A stretch of 11,863 nucleotides of DNA from Prevotella sp. UBA7764 (lineage in GTDB: Bacteria; Bacteroidota; Bacteroidia; Bacteroidales; Bacteroidaceae). How positions within the stretch are numbered: position 1 is the stretch's first letter; each line of letters opens with the position of its first letter. A program made the translations under genes and the position numbers. The stretch is from positions 1-11,863 of the forward strand of contig DLDU01000048.1 in NCBI GenBank assembly GCA_002481295.1. The letters are read 5' to 3'. Below, one piece after another: positions 1 to 7,239 of the stretch. The notes under the pieces are model-generated. The model was not told where the DNA came from and searched no databases. It saw nothing but the letters and a program-made list of their open reading frames with translations.

Positions 1-133
1 ACGGCCTATACTGAATGCTTACACTTCATAACGTAATAAACGCAAGAACCCCAATAGACCCTATATATAATAAGGTGTACTGGGGTAGCTTGTTTTTCTC
101 CTTTGCAGGAGTGAGCTATGATAGTGGAGCGAA
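1..133. other. Non-coding left edge
   Basis: No gene is supported here. It lies downstream of the fructokinase gene, which ends at 134 on the minus strand. Two small inverted repeats are visible: ACCCCA (48-53) with TGGGGT (81-86), and CTCCT (98-102) with AGGAG (107-111) around a 4-base loop. Read on the minus strand, neither is followed by a T-run, so neither is a convincing terminator for the kinase transcript. The region is cut by the window edge, and further genes of the sugar cluster could lie beyond it. Confidence 0.5.
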
Positions 134-1015
134 CTACTTCACTCTGTTGAGCAGGCTCTCTGGCAATTTAGGCATGGCGCCGGGCTGAGTGCAGACGAAG
201 GCGCTGACTTCCACAGCAAGTTTGTGAGCGTCCTTGATAGGCATTCCGGCAAGGATGGCAGAAGCAAAGGAGCCTGTGAAGCTGTCGCCGGCACCGACGG
301 TGTCGTCCACTTCCACCTTCGGTGTGGGCTGATAGCTTTTCACGCCGGGGGCAAAGACATAGCTGCCGTTGGTGCCGCAGGTGAGCACGAGCATCTTCAG
401 GTTGTACTTGCCGAGAATGAGATAGCACTTGTTCTCGATGTCGAGACCGGGATAGCCGAATAGGCGGCCGATGGTGACGAGTTCCTCATCGTTGATCTTC
501 AGGATGTCGCAAGCCTTCAGACTTTCTTGGATGATCTCTTTGGTGTAGAAGTTCTGGCGCAGGTTGATGTCGAAGATCTTCAGACAGCTCATCGGCGTGG
601 TGTCGAGGAAGCGGTGGATCGTGTCGCGAGAGATCTTGTTGCGCTGAGCCAGTGAACCAAAACATACGCAACCGCAGTGCTTGGCTACGTTCTCAATCTC
701 CGGGGTGAACGGGATGTTGTCCCAAGCCACGTTCTGCTTGATGTCGTAGGTAGGTATGCCTTCTTCATCGAGTTCCACCTGTACGGTACCGGTTGGGTAG
801 TCGATACGTGGCATGACATACTTCAGATGCTTTTCGTCGAACTCTTTGAGTGTTTGGTCGCCGAGCGCATCGTTGCCGATAGCGCTGATGGCGTACGCGT
901 CGTTGCCAAACTGACTGGCATGATAAGCGAAGTTAGCGGGTGCACCACCCAGTTTGCTGCCGTCGGGCAGACAATCCCATAAGGCCTCACCGAGGCCGAC
1001 AATGACTTTGTTCAT
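134..1015 (-). CDS. Fructokinase, PfkB/ribokinase family
   Basis: This is a cytoplasmic sugar kinase, most likely ATP-dependent phosphorylation of fructose to fructose-6-phosphate. At 293 residues it is full length for the family. The N-terminal substrate motif GGAPANFA is at residues 23-30. The C-terminal PfkB signature DTVGAGDSFTG is at 238-248, with the catalytic base Asp244 and the GAGD anion hole intact. The ATG at 1015 follows the permease stop by 9 bases in an AT-rich stretch without a Shine-Dalgarno, as is usual in Bacteroidota. The tight spacing implies co-transcription with the MFS permease. Fructose is inferred from the overall sequence (GGAPANFAYH, early GEALWD) and from the permease and sugar-sensing regulator nearby. 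Another hexose or ribose-like substrate cannot be excluded. Confidence 0.9.
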   Translation of the reverse strand: MNKVIVGLGEALWDCLPDGSKLGGAPANFAYHASQFGNDAYAISAIGNDALGDQTLKEFDEKHLKYVMPRIDYPTGTVQVELDEEGIPTYDIKQNVAWDNIPFTPEIENVAKHCGCVCFGSLAQRNKISRDTIHRFLDTTPMSCLKIFDINLRQNFYTKEIIQESLKACDILKINDEELVTIGRLFGYPGLDIENKCYLILGKYNLKMLVLTCGTNGSYVFAPGVKSYQPTPKVEVDDTVGAGDSFTGSFASAILAGMPIKDAHKLAVEVSAFVCTQPGAMPKLPESLLNRVK

Positions 1016-1024
1016 AGTTATTAT

Positions 1025-2203
1025 TTATTTGACGTTCTTGATATAGGAAAACAGATAGACGACGCCGACAGCCATGACGAGTACGGCACCGGCTTGCCCC
1101 ATAGCATCAGAGGCAAAGCCCATGATGAGTGGGAAGATGGTACCACCAAAGAGACCCATGATCATCAGACCACTGACTTCGTTCTGCTTGTCGGGTACGC
1201 TTTGCAGCGCCTGGGCGAAGACGAGCGAGAAGACGTTACTGTTGCCGTAGCCCACGAGAGCGATGGCGATATAGAGTATAAGTTTGGTGGTTCCGAAGAA
1301 CAGACCGCACATCGACAGTGCCATCATTGTGATGGAGATGATGAAGAACAACCGGTTGTTGACCACGCGCAGGAAGAAAGAACCTGTCAGGCAGCCGAGG
1401 GTACGGAAGATGAAGTAGAGCGAGGTGGCGAAGGCGGCATCGTTGAGAGTCATGCCCAGTCGCTCGATGAGAATCTTCGGTGCTGTGGTATTCGTGCCGA
1501 CGTCGATGCCTACGTGGCACATGATACCGATGAAGCTCAGCAGCACGATGGGCTTACCCAACAGACGGAAGCAGGCAGCGAACTGCTTGCCTACGGTCGG
1601 TGATGTCTCACCGGCAAAGGCAGGACCTTCCTCCTCAATAGGTGTTGAGAGGAGGAACAGCGAGGCGGCAATACCGATGATCATATAGATAGGGAAGAGA
1701 ACGCGCCAGCCGAGACCAAAGGAGGGGATGGCCTGCGTAGCGCCCCAGGCAGCGATGTAAGGAGCCATGAACGAGGCGATAGCCTTGACAAACTGGCCGA
1801 AGGTGAGCGTAGAGGCGAGGTGACCGCCGCGGACTACGGTGGCAACAAGGGGGTTGAGCGAGGTCTGCATGAGCGCGTTGCCGATACCCAAAAGAGAGAA
1901 GCTGACAAGCATCAGACCAAAACTCTCACCGAAGAGCGGCAACAAGAGCGACACCACGGTGACGATGAGTGAGAGCAAAACGGTCTTCTTGCGTCCGATC
2001 TTGTTCATCAGCACACCGGTCGGCACGGAGAAGATGAGAAACCAGAAGAATACCAGAGAAGGGAAGATGTTGGCAGTGGCATCATTGAGTCCCAAGTCCT
2101 TCTTCACAAAATTCGATGCGATGCCCACCAGGTCGACGAAGCCCATGGCAAAGAAGCAAAGCATGACACTGGCCAAAGCCAGCTTGTTGATCTTGTTGTT
2201 CAT
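1025..2203 (-). CDS. MFS sugar permease (FucP-like, probable fructose importer)
   Basis: This is an inner-membrane major facilitator protein of 392 residues, a normal MFS length, with about 12 hydrophobic segments. The loop after the second helix carries the motif-A-like stretch PTGVLMNKIGRKKT (about residues 61-74). The start FFAMGFVDLVGIASNF resembles the fucose/glucose/galactose-H+ symporter (FucP) branch. It lies 9 bases upstream of the fructokinase and downstream of a hybrid sensor-regulator, so its likely job is to bring a monosaccharide, probably fructose, into the cytoplasm for phosphorylation. Fructan clusters of Bacteroides have a comparable permease, kinase and regulator set; that parallel is from general knowledge, not from alignment. 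A possible promoter and a small hairpin precede the gene. MFS identity is firm; the substrate is inferred. Confidence 0.85.
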   Translation of the reverse strand: MNNKINKLALASVMLCFFAMGFVDLVGIASNFVKKDLGLNDATANIFPSLVFFWFLIFSVPTGVLMNKIGRKKTVLLSLIVTVVSLLLPLFGESFGLMLVSFSLLGIGNALMQTSLNPLVATVVRGGHLASTLTFGQFVKAIASFMAPYIAAWGATQAIPSFGLGWRVLFPIYMIIGIAASLFLLSTPIEEEGPAFAGETSPTVGKQFAACFRLLGKPIVLLSFIGIMCHVGIDVGTNTTAPKILIERLGMTLNDAAFATSLYFIFRTLGCLTGSFFLRVVNNRLFFIISITMMALSMCGLFFGTTKLILYIAIALVGYGNSNVFSLVFAQALQSVPDKQNEVSGLMIMGLFGGTIFPLIMGFASDAMGQAGAVLVMAVGVVYLFSYIKNVK

Positions 2204-2255
2204 GTCTTTATTAATTTAGGTTTTTTGTTCTATATCATTAAAGACCGCCTTCGTT

Positions 2256-2273
2256 AAAAAAGGACTATCCTTT
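2256..2273 (-). terminator. Small hairpin plus T-run between regulator and permease
   Basis: On the minus strand AAAGGA and TCCTTT (2273-2268 and 2264-2259) form a 6-bp stem with a 3-base loop, running into six Ts (2261-2256). It lies between the regulator stop (2407) and the permease start (2203). It looks like a weak intrinsic terminator for the regulator transcript. It also sits just downstream of a possible permease promoter, so a leader attenuator or protein-binding palindrome is equally possible. The stem is short and AT-rich. Confidence 0.3.
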
Positions 2274-2284
2274 AATTGCTGGCA

Positions 2285-2292
2285 CGAAATTA
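2285..2292 (-). promoter_or_regulatory. Possible promoter -7 box for permease/kinase operon
   Basis: The minus strand reads TAATTTCG, one base off the Bacteroidota consensus TAnnTTTG. Transcription would start near 2278, giving a leader of about 75 bases before the permease ATG. No clear -33 TTTG is seen about 20 bases upstream, which would suit a promoter that depends on an activator such as the neighbouring AraC-type regulator. This is a motif match only. Confidence 0.35.
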
Positions 2293-2406
2293 CGAAAACA
2301 ATTTCTATGTTATGTTATGCATTCATACAAATGCTGTAACTTTTTCGACATGTATCAATATTTCCATCGAATGAAACAATTGTTAAGTCCTTCGATACCC
2401 TTAAAC

Positions 2407-4635
2407 TTACTCTTTTGCGTCTTCCTTAATGTCTGTTGGGTATTTGCCGTATTGCTTCTTAAAACAAGAAGAGAAATATCCAGGTGTACCGAAACCTACC
2501 TCATAGGCTACTTCTGCCACAGTCTTGTCGGTGGCTTTGAGCAATTTCATGGCCCGTTTGAGGCGCATCTCTTTCAGCAATTCCACAGGAGACATGCCCG
2601 TCATGGCCTTCACCTTTCGGTAGAGCTGCACACGGCTGATACCCATGTCAGCCCCGAGGTCGTCCATCTTCAGTTTGGTGTTGCTCATATTCCTAAGGAT
2701 AGCCTGGCGCAGTGTGTCCATGAACATCTTGTCGGGCGTGCTGAGCTTTTCTTCTTGTTCCTGGTTTTCATTCGTCTGTTGCTTTTCTGCGGAAAAGACT
2801 TTCTTGAGTTTCTGCCGATTGGCGAGCAGGCTGGCGATATGCGCGAGAAGCACCTCGGCACTGAAGGGTTTGGTGAGATAGGCATCAGCACCTTGACTGA
2901 GACCTTCGGCCTGTTGCTGTTCTGTGCTGCGCGCTGTTAGCAGGATGACAGGGATATGGCTGGTCAAGGGCTCAGTCTTGATCTTGCCACAGAAGGTCAG
3001 TCCGTCCATCACTGGCATCATCACGTCGCTAATGATCAGGTCGGGCACACTCTCGCGTGCCAGTTTCCAACCGCTCTGTCCGTCGCTGGCTTCAAGCACG
3101 TAATAGCGGTTGAGGAGCAGCGTGCGCAGGTAGCGGCGCATGTCATCGTTGTCGTCAACGATCAATACAGTGGCGAGCTCGTCACTTTGGTCGCGCACGA
3201 CGATGTCATGTTGCCCGTCCTGCACCGACCGTTGGCTGATGGCGTGTGCGTCATCGGGCTGCGGCTCCTTGACCATCTTTTGCGTTTCCTTTTGGAATTG
3301 CAGCACATCGGTGACCAGATGCAACAATTGTTCCGCATTACGCCGTACGATGTCGAGCAGTTCATGGTCGCCCACGCTGAGTGTCTTGCTCTCACGAAGT
3401 TGCTGCAGCGGGCCGTTGATGAGTGTCAGCGGCGTGCGCAGCTGGTGGCTCGCATTGGTGTAAAAGTGGTTTTGTTCATCGCCGAGTTCCTTCATCCTTC
3501 GGTTGGCGCGGCGCGTGACTACTATGGCACGCCAACCCAACAGTACTGCAACCAAGAGTGCCAAGGCCACTAAGAGCGACACGATAAGCAGCGCACGCTG
3601 CTCGTGATAGAGTCCAAGATAGTCTTCAAGCTTATTCTGAATAGTGATAAGGTAATCGTTCTGCTGCTTCATGGCATTGGCATTGAGGGCAATCTCATTG
3701 ACGTTCTGTGGCGTGACGACCACGCTACTGATGATGTTCGTGCGCTTGAAAGGCTTGTGCTCGAGTATCTTTAGCGCCAACGCTATAATCTCTTCACCAT
3801 GTGTAGGATAGATGTAGCTAGCGGCAAGCTTACCCTGCTGTATGGCATCAATGCCCTCGCCCGGCAGTGCATCGACACCGAGGAAATAGATGCTTTTCTC
3901 CATTCCAAGCTCACGGGCTGCCTTATAAGCACCGAATGATGCCAGGTCGCTTTGGCAGAACACCACATCTAGGGGCTTGCTTGATTGCAGCCATTGCCTG
4001 GTGGCCGCATAGGAATCCTCCAGTGACCAGTTGGTCTTGATATGGTGGAAGTCAATCTCCGGGTGCTGTTTCATCACAGCGGAGAAGCCCAGATAGCGCT
4101 CGCGGTCAGGCGACATCACCAGTTGTCCGGTGATCTCCAGTACTACCGGTCGTCGGCTTACGTGTATGCTGTCGCGGCACAGATGCAAGGCATAGGTGCC
4201 GATGGCGCGTCCAGCCTCCACGTTGTCGCCGCCGATATAGGCTGTGTAGTCGTTTGATGAAGTCTTCCGCTCAAAGAGGATGACGGGGATACCACGTTTC
4301 TTCGCCTTTTCCACGCAGGGTGAGAGCGGACGATATTCGTTGGGTGAGATGACGAGCAAGTCCACGCCGGCATTGATGAGGCTGTCGATCTGCTGCCGCT
4401 GCCGGTCGGTGTTGTTGTCAGCGTTGGTGATGCACACTTTCACGTCGGTGTCGTAGAGATGCTGTGCGGACAGCATCTCGTTGTTGACTTTGTCGCGCCA
4501 GCGTCCGCCGACACACTGCGACACACCTATTTTATATTTATAGGAGGCGCGCGGTGTGCAACCCGTGATGAGCAGGAGCAGCATCATGGATATTAAGAGG
4601 AGTGGAACTATCCGTATGGTCTTAGGTTTCTTCAT
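2407..4635 (-). CDS. Hybrid two-component regulator with sugar-binding sensor, lacking the HATPase domain
   Basis: This 742-residue membrane regulator joins sensor and transcription factor in one chain. Domains in order: signal/lipobox-like segment with ITGC at 23-26; a LacI/PBP type-1 periplasmic sugar-binding-like domain (about 34-315, starting IGVSQCVGGRWRDKVNNEM); one transmembrane helix (about 349-368); a HisKA helix pair (about 388-450) with His397 in SHQLRTPL; a receiver (about 488-605) with Asp494/Asp495, phospho-acceptor Asp537, Thr567 and Lys589; and an AraC HTH (about 640-738). Regulators of this kind control polysaccharide-utilisation loci in Bacteroidota, and one with this sensor type responds to fructose in Bacteroides. 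Only about 37 residues separate HisKA from the receiver, so the ATP-binding domain (N, G1 and G2 boxes) is absent. The reading frame is intact. The permease and kinase downstream are the likely targets. It starts 41 bases after DUF721 with no recognisable promoter of its own. Confidence 0.9.
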   Translation of the reverse strand: MKKPKTIRIVPLLLISMMLLLLITGCTPRASYKYKIGVSQCVGGRWRDKVNNEMLSAQHLYDTDVKVCITNADNNTDRQRQQIDSLINAGVDLLVISPNEYRPLSPCVEKAKKRGIPVILFERKTSSNDYTAYIGGDNVEAGRAIGTYALHLCRDSIHVSRRPVVLEITGQLVMSPDRERYLGFSAVMKQHPEIDFHHIKTNWSLEDSYAATRQWLQSSKPLDVVFCQSDLASFGAYKAARELGMEKSIYFLGVDALPGEGIDAIQQGKLAASYIYPTHGEEIIALALKILEHKPFKRTNIISSVVVTPQNVNEIALNANAMKQQNDYLITIQNKLEDYLGLYHEQRALLIVSLLVALALLVAVLLGWRAIVVTRRANRRMKELGDEQNHFYTNASHQLRTPLTLINGPLQQLRESKTLSVGDHELLDIVRRNAEQLLHLVTDVLQFQKETQKMVKEPQPDDAHAISQRSVQDGQHDIVVRDQSDELATVLIVDDNDDMRRYLRTLLLNRYYVLEASDGQSGWKLARESVPDLIISDVMMPVMDGLTFCGKIKTEPLTSHIPVILLTARSTEQQQAEGLSQGADAYLTKPFSAEVLLAHIASLLANRQKLKKVFSAEKQQTNENQEQEEKLSTPDKMFMDTLRQAILRNMSNTKLKMDDLGADMGISRVQLYRKVKAMTGMSPVELLKEMRLKRAMKLLKATDKTVAEVAYEVGFGTPGYFSSCFKKQYGKYPTDIKEDAKE

Positions 4636-4676
4636 GTGGTATTGGCTTTTACGAGGGTCTTAGGTCGTTGTATCCA

Positions 4677-4967
4677 TCAGTAGAACCTTACGTCGCTGAT
4701 GACCGAGGAGCCGACAGCATCGTTGAGACGGCGTGTGATCTGTGTGTGCATCATGCTGAGGTCTTGTCGCAGCGCGGGGTTGTCGATCTTCACGTGCAGC
4801 ACTTGGTTGCGGATGAACTTCTCGCGGGTATAACTTGAAATCATGTGTCCCATGACCTCATCCCAGGCATCCACGATGCGCCGCTGTAGCAGTGGCGTCT
4901 CCAGTCCTTCCTTTCTGAGCATTTCCTTCAGCAGGTCGCCAATCGGTTTTACTTCGCGCTTAAACAT
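4677..4967 (-). CDS. DUF721 / DciA-like protein
   Basis: This is a small cytoplasmic protein of 96 residues. It matches the short Bacteroidota form of DUF721: an N-terminal helix (KPIGDLLKEMLRKEGL), a central WDEVMGHMI segment, then the β-rich part LHVKIDNPALRQDLSMM with the typical N/S-x-A-x-x-x-x-L pattern. Some DUF721 members (DciA) load or interact with the replicative helicase DnaB, and a role in replication or nucleic-acid binding is inferred from that. It follows recF on the same strand, an association common in many bacteria. The roughly 220-base gap between them is filled with repeats and shows no recognisable promoter, so expression by read-through from recF is likely. Family identity is good; function in this organism is unproven. 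Confidence 0.82.
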   Translation of the reverse strand: MFKREVKPIGDLLKEMLRKEGLETPLLQRRIVDAWDEVMGHMISSYTREKFIRNQVLHVKIDNPALRQDLSMMHTQITRRLNDAVGSSVISDVRFY

Positions 4968-4987
4968 ATATTCAATGATGAGTGTTG

Positions 4988-5046
4988 AATGTTGAATGAT
5001 GAATTATTCCAATGTTGAATGATGAATTATTCCAATGTTGAATGAT
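4988..5046. repeat. Tandem 23-base repeats, recF-DUF721 gap
   Basis: Two perfect 23-base copies lie head to tail (4988-5010 and 5011-5033), followed by a 13-base partial copy (5034-5046). The unit begins AATGTTGAATGATGAA and ends TTATTCC. Related GTTGAATG and GATGAAT words continue on both sides (about 4975-5057). The array is noncoding. The reverse complement of the same words recurs at 5141-5199. Confidence 0.85.
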
Positions 5047-5140
5047 CAATGATGAATGGTTTCGCGTGCATGGTGAGTGACTTCTCGTATTTGGCGAGTG
5101 GACAGTGAAGAAAAAAGGTGCTGTGTGAACTGCTTCAAGT

Positions 5141-5199
5141 CAACATTCAACACTCAACATTCATCATTAGAATCACTCATCATTCAACACTCAACATTG
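5141..5199. repeat. Inverted counterpart of the repeat array, overlapping recF 3' end
   Basis: This stretch is built from CAACATTCAACACTCA and ATTCATCATT words, the reverse complement of the GTTGAATG/GATGAAT words at about 4975-5057. TCATCATT and CATTCAACACTCAACATT-type blocks occur more than once inside it. The recF stop codon (5191-5193) and last codons lie within the array. With the left array it flanks a unique stretch of roughly 80 bases (about 5058-5140), so a long imperfect stem-loop could form. Confidence 0.75.
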
Positions 5200-6291
5200 T
5201 ATGGCATTTCCGTCCTCCACATGGAAGAGCTTGTAGTCCTCACCGACATGTTGCAGGATATGGTCAAGATGAGCGCGGTTGGTGTCCGTGATGAAGATCT
5301 GGCCATAGTCAGGTCGGGCTACGAGCTTGATGATCTGCTCCACACGACGGGCGTCGAGCTTGTCGAAGATATCGTCGAGCAACAGCAGCGGCGTGGTGCC
5401 TGATGCCGTCTTCTTCAGGAAAGAGAACTGAGCAAGCTTCAGTGCCAGCACGTAAGTCTTTGTCTGCCCTTGGCTCGCCTCGCGCCTCATGGGGTAGCCC
5501 TCAAGGAGCATCTCCAGGTCATCGCGGTGGATGCCGTGGAGCGAATAACCCACGGCACGGTCTCGCAGACGGTCGCGGCGAATCACATCGAGCAGAGGAC
5601 CACGCTGACCGTGAGAGACATATTGCAGGGAGACGGTCTCGTGGTGATCGGAGAGCGTGTCGTAGATCTGCTGAAACACCGGTGTCATCTCTTCCACAAA
5701 CTGGCTGCGCTTGTGAAATACTTCTTCTCCGGCTGAGGCCATCTCCTCTTCCCACAGGTCCATGAGCGAGGCGTCAGGCTCCGTTTCCATCTTCAGCAAG
5801 GCGTTGCGCTGCTGCAATGCTTTGTTGTAGCGCGTCAGTGCGTCCATATAAGTATGGTCATACTGCGCGATGACCACATCCATGAGCCTCCGCCGCTCCT
5901 CACTTGTACCGCTGACCAGACTGTTGTCTGAGGGTGTGACAAAGATGAGAGGGATGAGTCCGATGTGTGTCGAGAGCTTCTTATAGTCCTTATGGTTACG
6001 CTTGAACTGCTTATGCCGTCCGCGCTTCATAGCCGCGTAGATATTTTCCTGCTGTCCCTGGTCGCCCTCATAGGCTCCCTCGATGACGAAGAACTCCTGG
6101 TCATGGTTGATCACCTGTGAGTCGATGTTGGTGAAGTTGCTGTGGCAGAACGAGAGAAAATAGACCGCGTCGAGGATGTTGGTCTTGCCTTCACCGTTGT
6201 TGCCGATGAAGCAGTTCACCTTCGGCGAGAGCTCCAGCGCAGTGCTCTTTATGTTCTTGTAATTGATGATTGATATCTTCTTCAGTCTCAT
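5191..6291 (-). CDS. recF: DNA replication and repair protein RecF
   Basis: RecF is an SMC/ABC-type ATPase that binds gapped DNA and helps RecO/RecR load RecA at single-strand gaps and stalled forks. At 366 residues it has the usual length. The Walker A motif GNNGEGKTN is at 30-38, the ABC signature SQGQTK at 273-278, and Walker B LLLLDDIFDKLD at 302-313 (Asp306/Asp307). The RecF-typical HGIHRDD is at 252-258 and FVTPSDNSLVSG at 117-128. The ATG at 6291 gives the conserved start MRLKKISIINYKNI. A TATCTTTG promoter box lies about 45 bases upstream. It is transcribed away from the TPR-ribH group and toward DUF721. The last codons and stop lie inside an AT-rich repeat array, which may have set the exact C-terminus (AIQC). 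Confidence 0.96.
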   Translation of the reverse strand: MRLKKISIINYKNIKSTALELSPKVNCFIGNNGEGKTNILDAVYFLSFCHSNFTNIDSQVINHDQEFFVIEGAYEGDQGQQENIYAAMKRGRHKQFKRNHKDYKKLSTHIGLIPLIFVTPSDNSLVSGTSEERRRLMDVVIAQYDHTYMDALTRYNKALQQRNALLKMETEPDASLMDLWEEEMASAGEEVFHKRSQFVEEMTPVFQQIYDTLSDHHETVSLQYVSHGQRGPLLDVIRRDRLRDRAVGYSLHGIHRDDLEMLLEGYPMRREASQGQTKTYVLALKLAQFSFLKKTASGTTPLLLLDDIFDKLDARRVEQIIKLVARPDYGQIFITDTNRAHLDHILQHVGEDYKLFHVEDGNAIQC

Positions 6292-6334
6292 AATCCTATG
6301 GGCTCTATTTGGGCTTTGCCTTGCCTTACATGTG

Positions 6335-6342
6335 CAAAGATA
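6335..6342 (-). promoter_or_regulatory. recF promoter -7 box
   Basis: The minus strand reads TATCTTTG, a perfect match to the Bacteroidota consensus TAnnTTTG. It lies about 45 bases upstream of the recF ATG, leaving a leader of roughly 35-40 bases. A T-rich segment about 20 bases further upstream could serve as a weak -33 element. It faces away from the TPR-gene promoter at 6407. Confidence 0.7.
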
Positions 6343-6406
6343 AGAGTTTTGAAGCTAAAAAGCGAAAAAAGAGTCGCATAAATTTTAGTATTCGAGGGAA
6401 AATTGC

Positions 6407-6414
6407 TAATTTTG
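6407..6414 (+). promoter_or_regulatory. Promoter -7 box for TPR-ribH operon
   Basis: TAATTTTG matches the Bacteroidota TAnnTTTG consensus, with TTTA about 20 bases upstream as a near-match -33 element. Transcription would start near 6420, giving a leader of about 80 bases before the ATG at 6502. The leader shows no strong hairpin or known riboswitch. Confidence 0.7.
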
Positions 6415-6501
6415 TACCGATATATTGCGCCGTGTCTGCTGGAGATGGTGCAGCTGTGTATTAACAATCGTCAATTGAATAACAAAAATCATTTCAAATA
6501 A

Positions 6502-7194
6502 ATGGCAAACAACAACGGTCAGGCAACATTTGACGCTGCCTTTAAGTCACAAGAGTTTTTCGACAAGAACAAGAAGATTTTACTGGGTGCTATCATTGCA
6601 GTGTTAGTCATTGTCGCAGGATATTTCTGCTATAGCGCATTCATCGGCGGTCCCCGTGAGGAAAAAGCCAGTACAGCATTGGCCCGTGGTCAGGAGTACT
6701 TCAATGCAGAGCAGTTCGACAAGGCCCTCAACGGCGATGGCGCAGGCTACAGCGGTTTTGTGAAGATTGCCGATGACTACAGTTCTACGGATGCCGGCAA
6801 CCTTGCCAAGCTCTATGCCGGACTGAGCTATGCTTATCTGGGCAAGTGGAGCGATGCCGTGAAATATCTTGAGGACTACTCCCCCAAGGGCGACGCCATG
6901 GTCAGCCCTGCTGCCATCGAGGCATTGGGCAATGCCTACGCTCATGTCGGACAGATCGACAAGGCAGTGAGCAAGCTCCAGGAGGCTGCTGACAAGGCCG
7001 ACGACAAAGCAGAGAACGGCACCAACAACAGTCTGTCTCCCATCTTCCGTCTGCAGGCTGGTGAGCTGCTCGAGTCTCAGGGCAAGAAGGCTGACGCTCT
7101 GAAAGTCTATCAGGACATCAAGAAGAAATATGTCAACTCTCAGCTTGTTCAGAGCAACGAGATCGACAAATACATCGAGAGAGCCAGCATTTAA
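6502..7194 (+). CDS. Membrane-anchored tetratricopeptide-repeat protein
   Basis: This 230-residue protein has a short basic cytoplasmic N-terminus (to about residue 25), one transmembrane helix (about 26-46: ILLGAIIAVLVIVAGYFCYS) and a soluble C-terminal part of helical repeats. TPR-like units are visible at about 101-134 (LYAGLSYAYLGKWSDAVKYLE), 138-171 (ALGNAYAHVGQIDKAVSKLQEA) and 181-214 (LQAGELLESQGKKADALKVYQ). The N-terminal anchor plus TPR layout resembles YfgM-like chaperone-associated proteins, but orthology is not shown. It probably acts as a periplasmic-side scaffold. It is the first gene of an operon with ribH, 45 bases downstream, and has a good promoter at 6407. Being next to recF and ribH is, from general knowledge, a common arrangement in Bacteroidales. 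Function is unknown beyond protein-protein interaction. Confidence 0.85.
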   Translation: MANNNGQATFDAAFKSQEFFDKNKKILLGAIIAVLVIVAGYFCYSAFIGGPREEKASTALARGQEYFNAEQFDKALNGDGAGYSGFVKIADDYSSTDAGNLAKLYAGLSYAYLGKWSDAVKYLEDYSPKGDAMVSPAAIEALGNAYAHVGQIDKAVSKLQEAADKADDKAENGTNNSLSPIFRLQAGELLESQGKKADALKVYQDIKKKYVNSQLVQSNEIDKYIERASI

Positions 7195-7239
7195 AGCCGG
7201 GCTCTTTCACAACGTTAGGAGGATTTAGCTAAAAATATT

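Noticed and set aside
1..60. Second copy of the right-edge element, from the shared 9-mer ACGGCCTAT
   Set aside because: Similarity stops after nine bases, and the frame hits a stop within a dozen codons.
98..111. Terminator for the fructokinase transcript
   Set aside because: The 5-bp stem is followed on the minus strand by A residues, not T residues.
2317..2940. A 207-codon plus-strand frame over the 3' part of the regulator
   Set aside because: It is antisense to the AraC and receiver domains, and its composition follows from the real gene.
4988..5046. CRISPR array
   Set aside because: The 23-base units are directly adjacent with no spacers, and no cas gene is present.
7195..7239. FMN riboswitch before ribH
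   Set aside because: The gap is only 45 bases, too short for the conserved multi-helix aptamer, and none of its conserved segments are visible.
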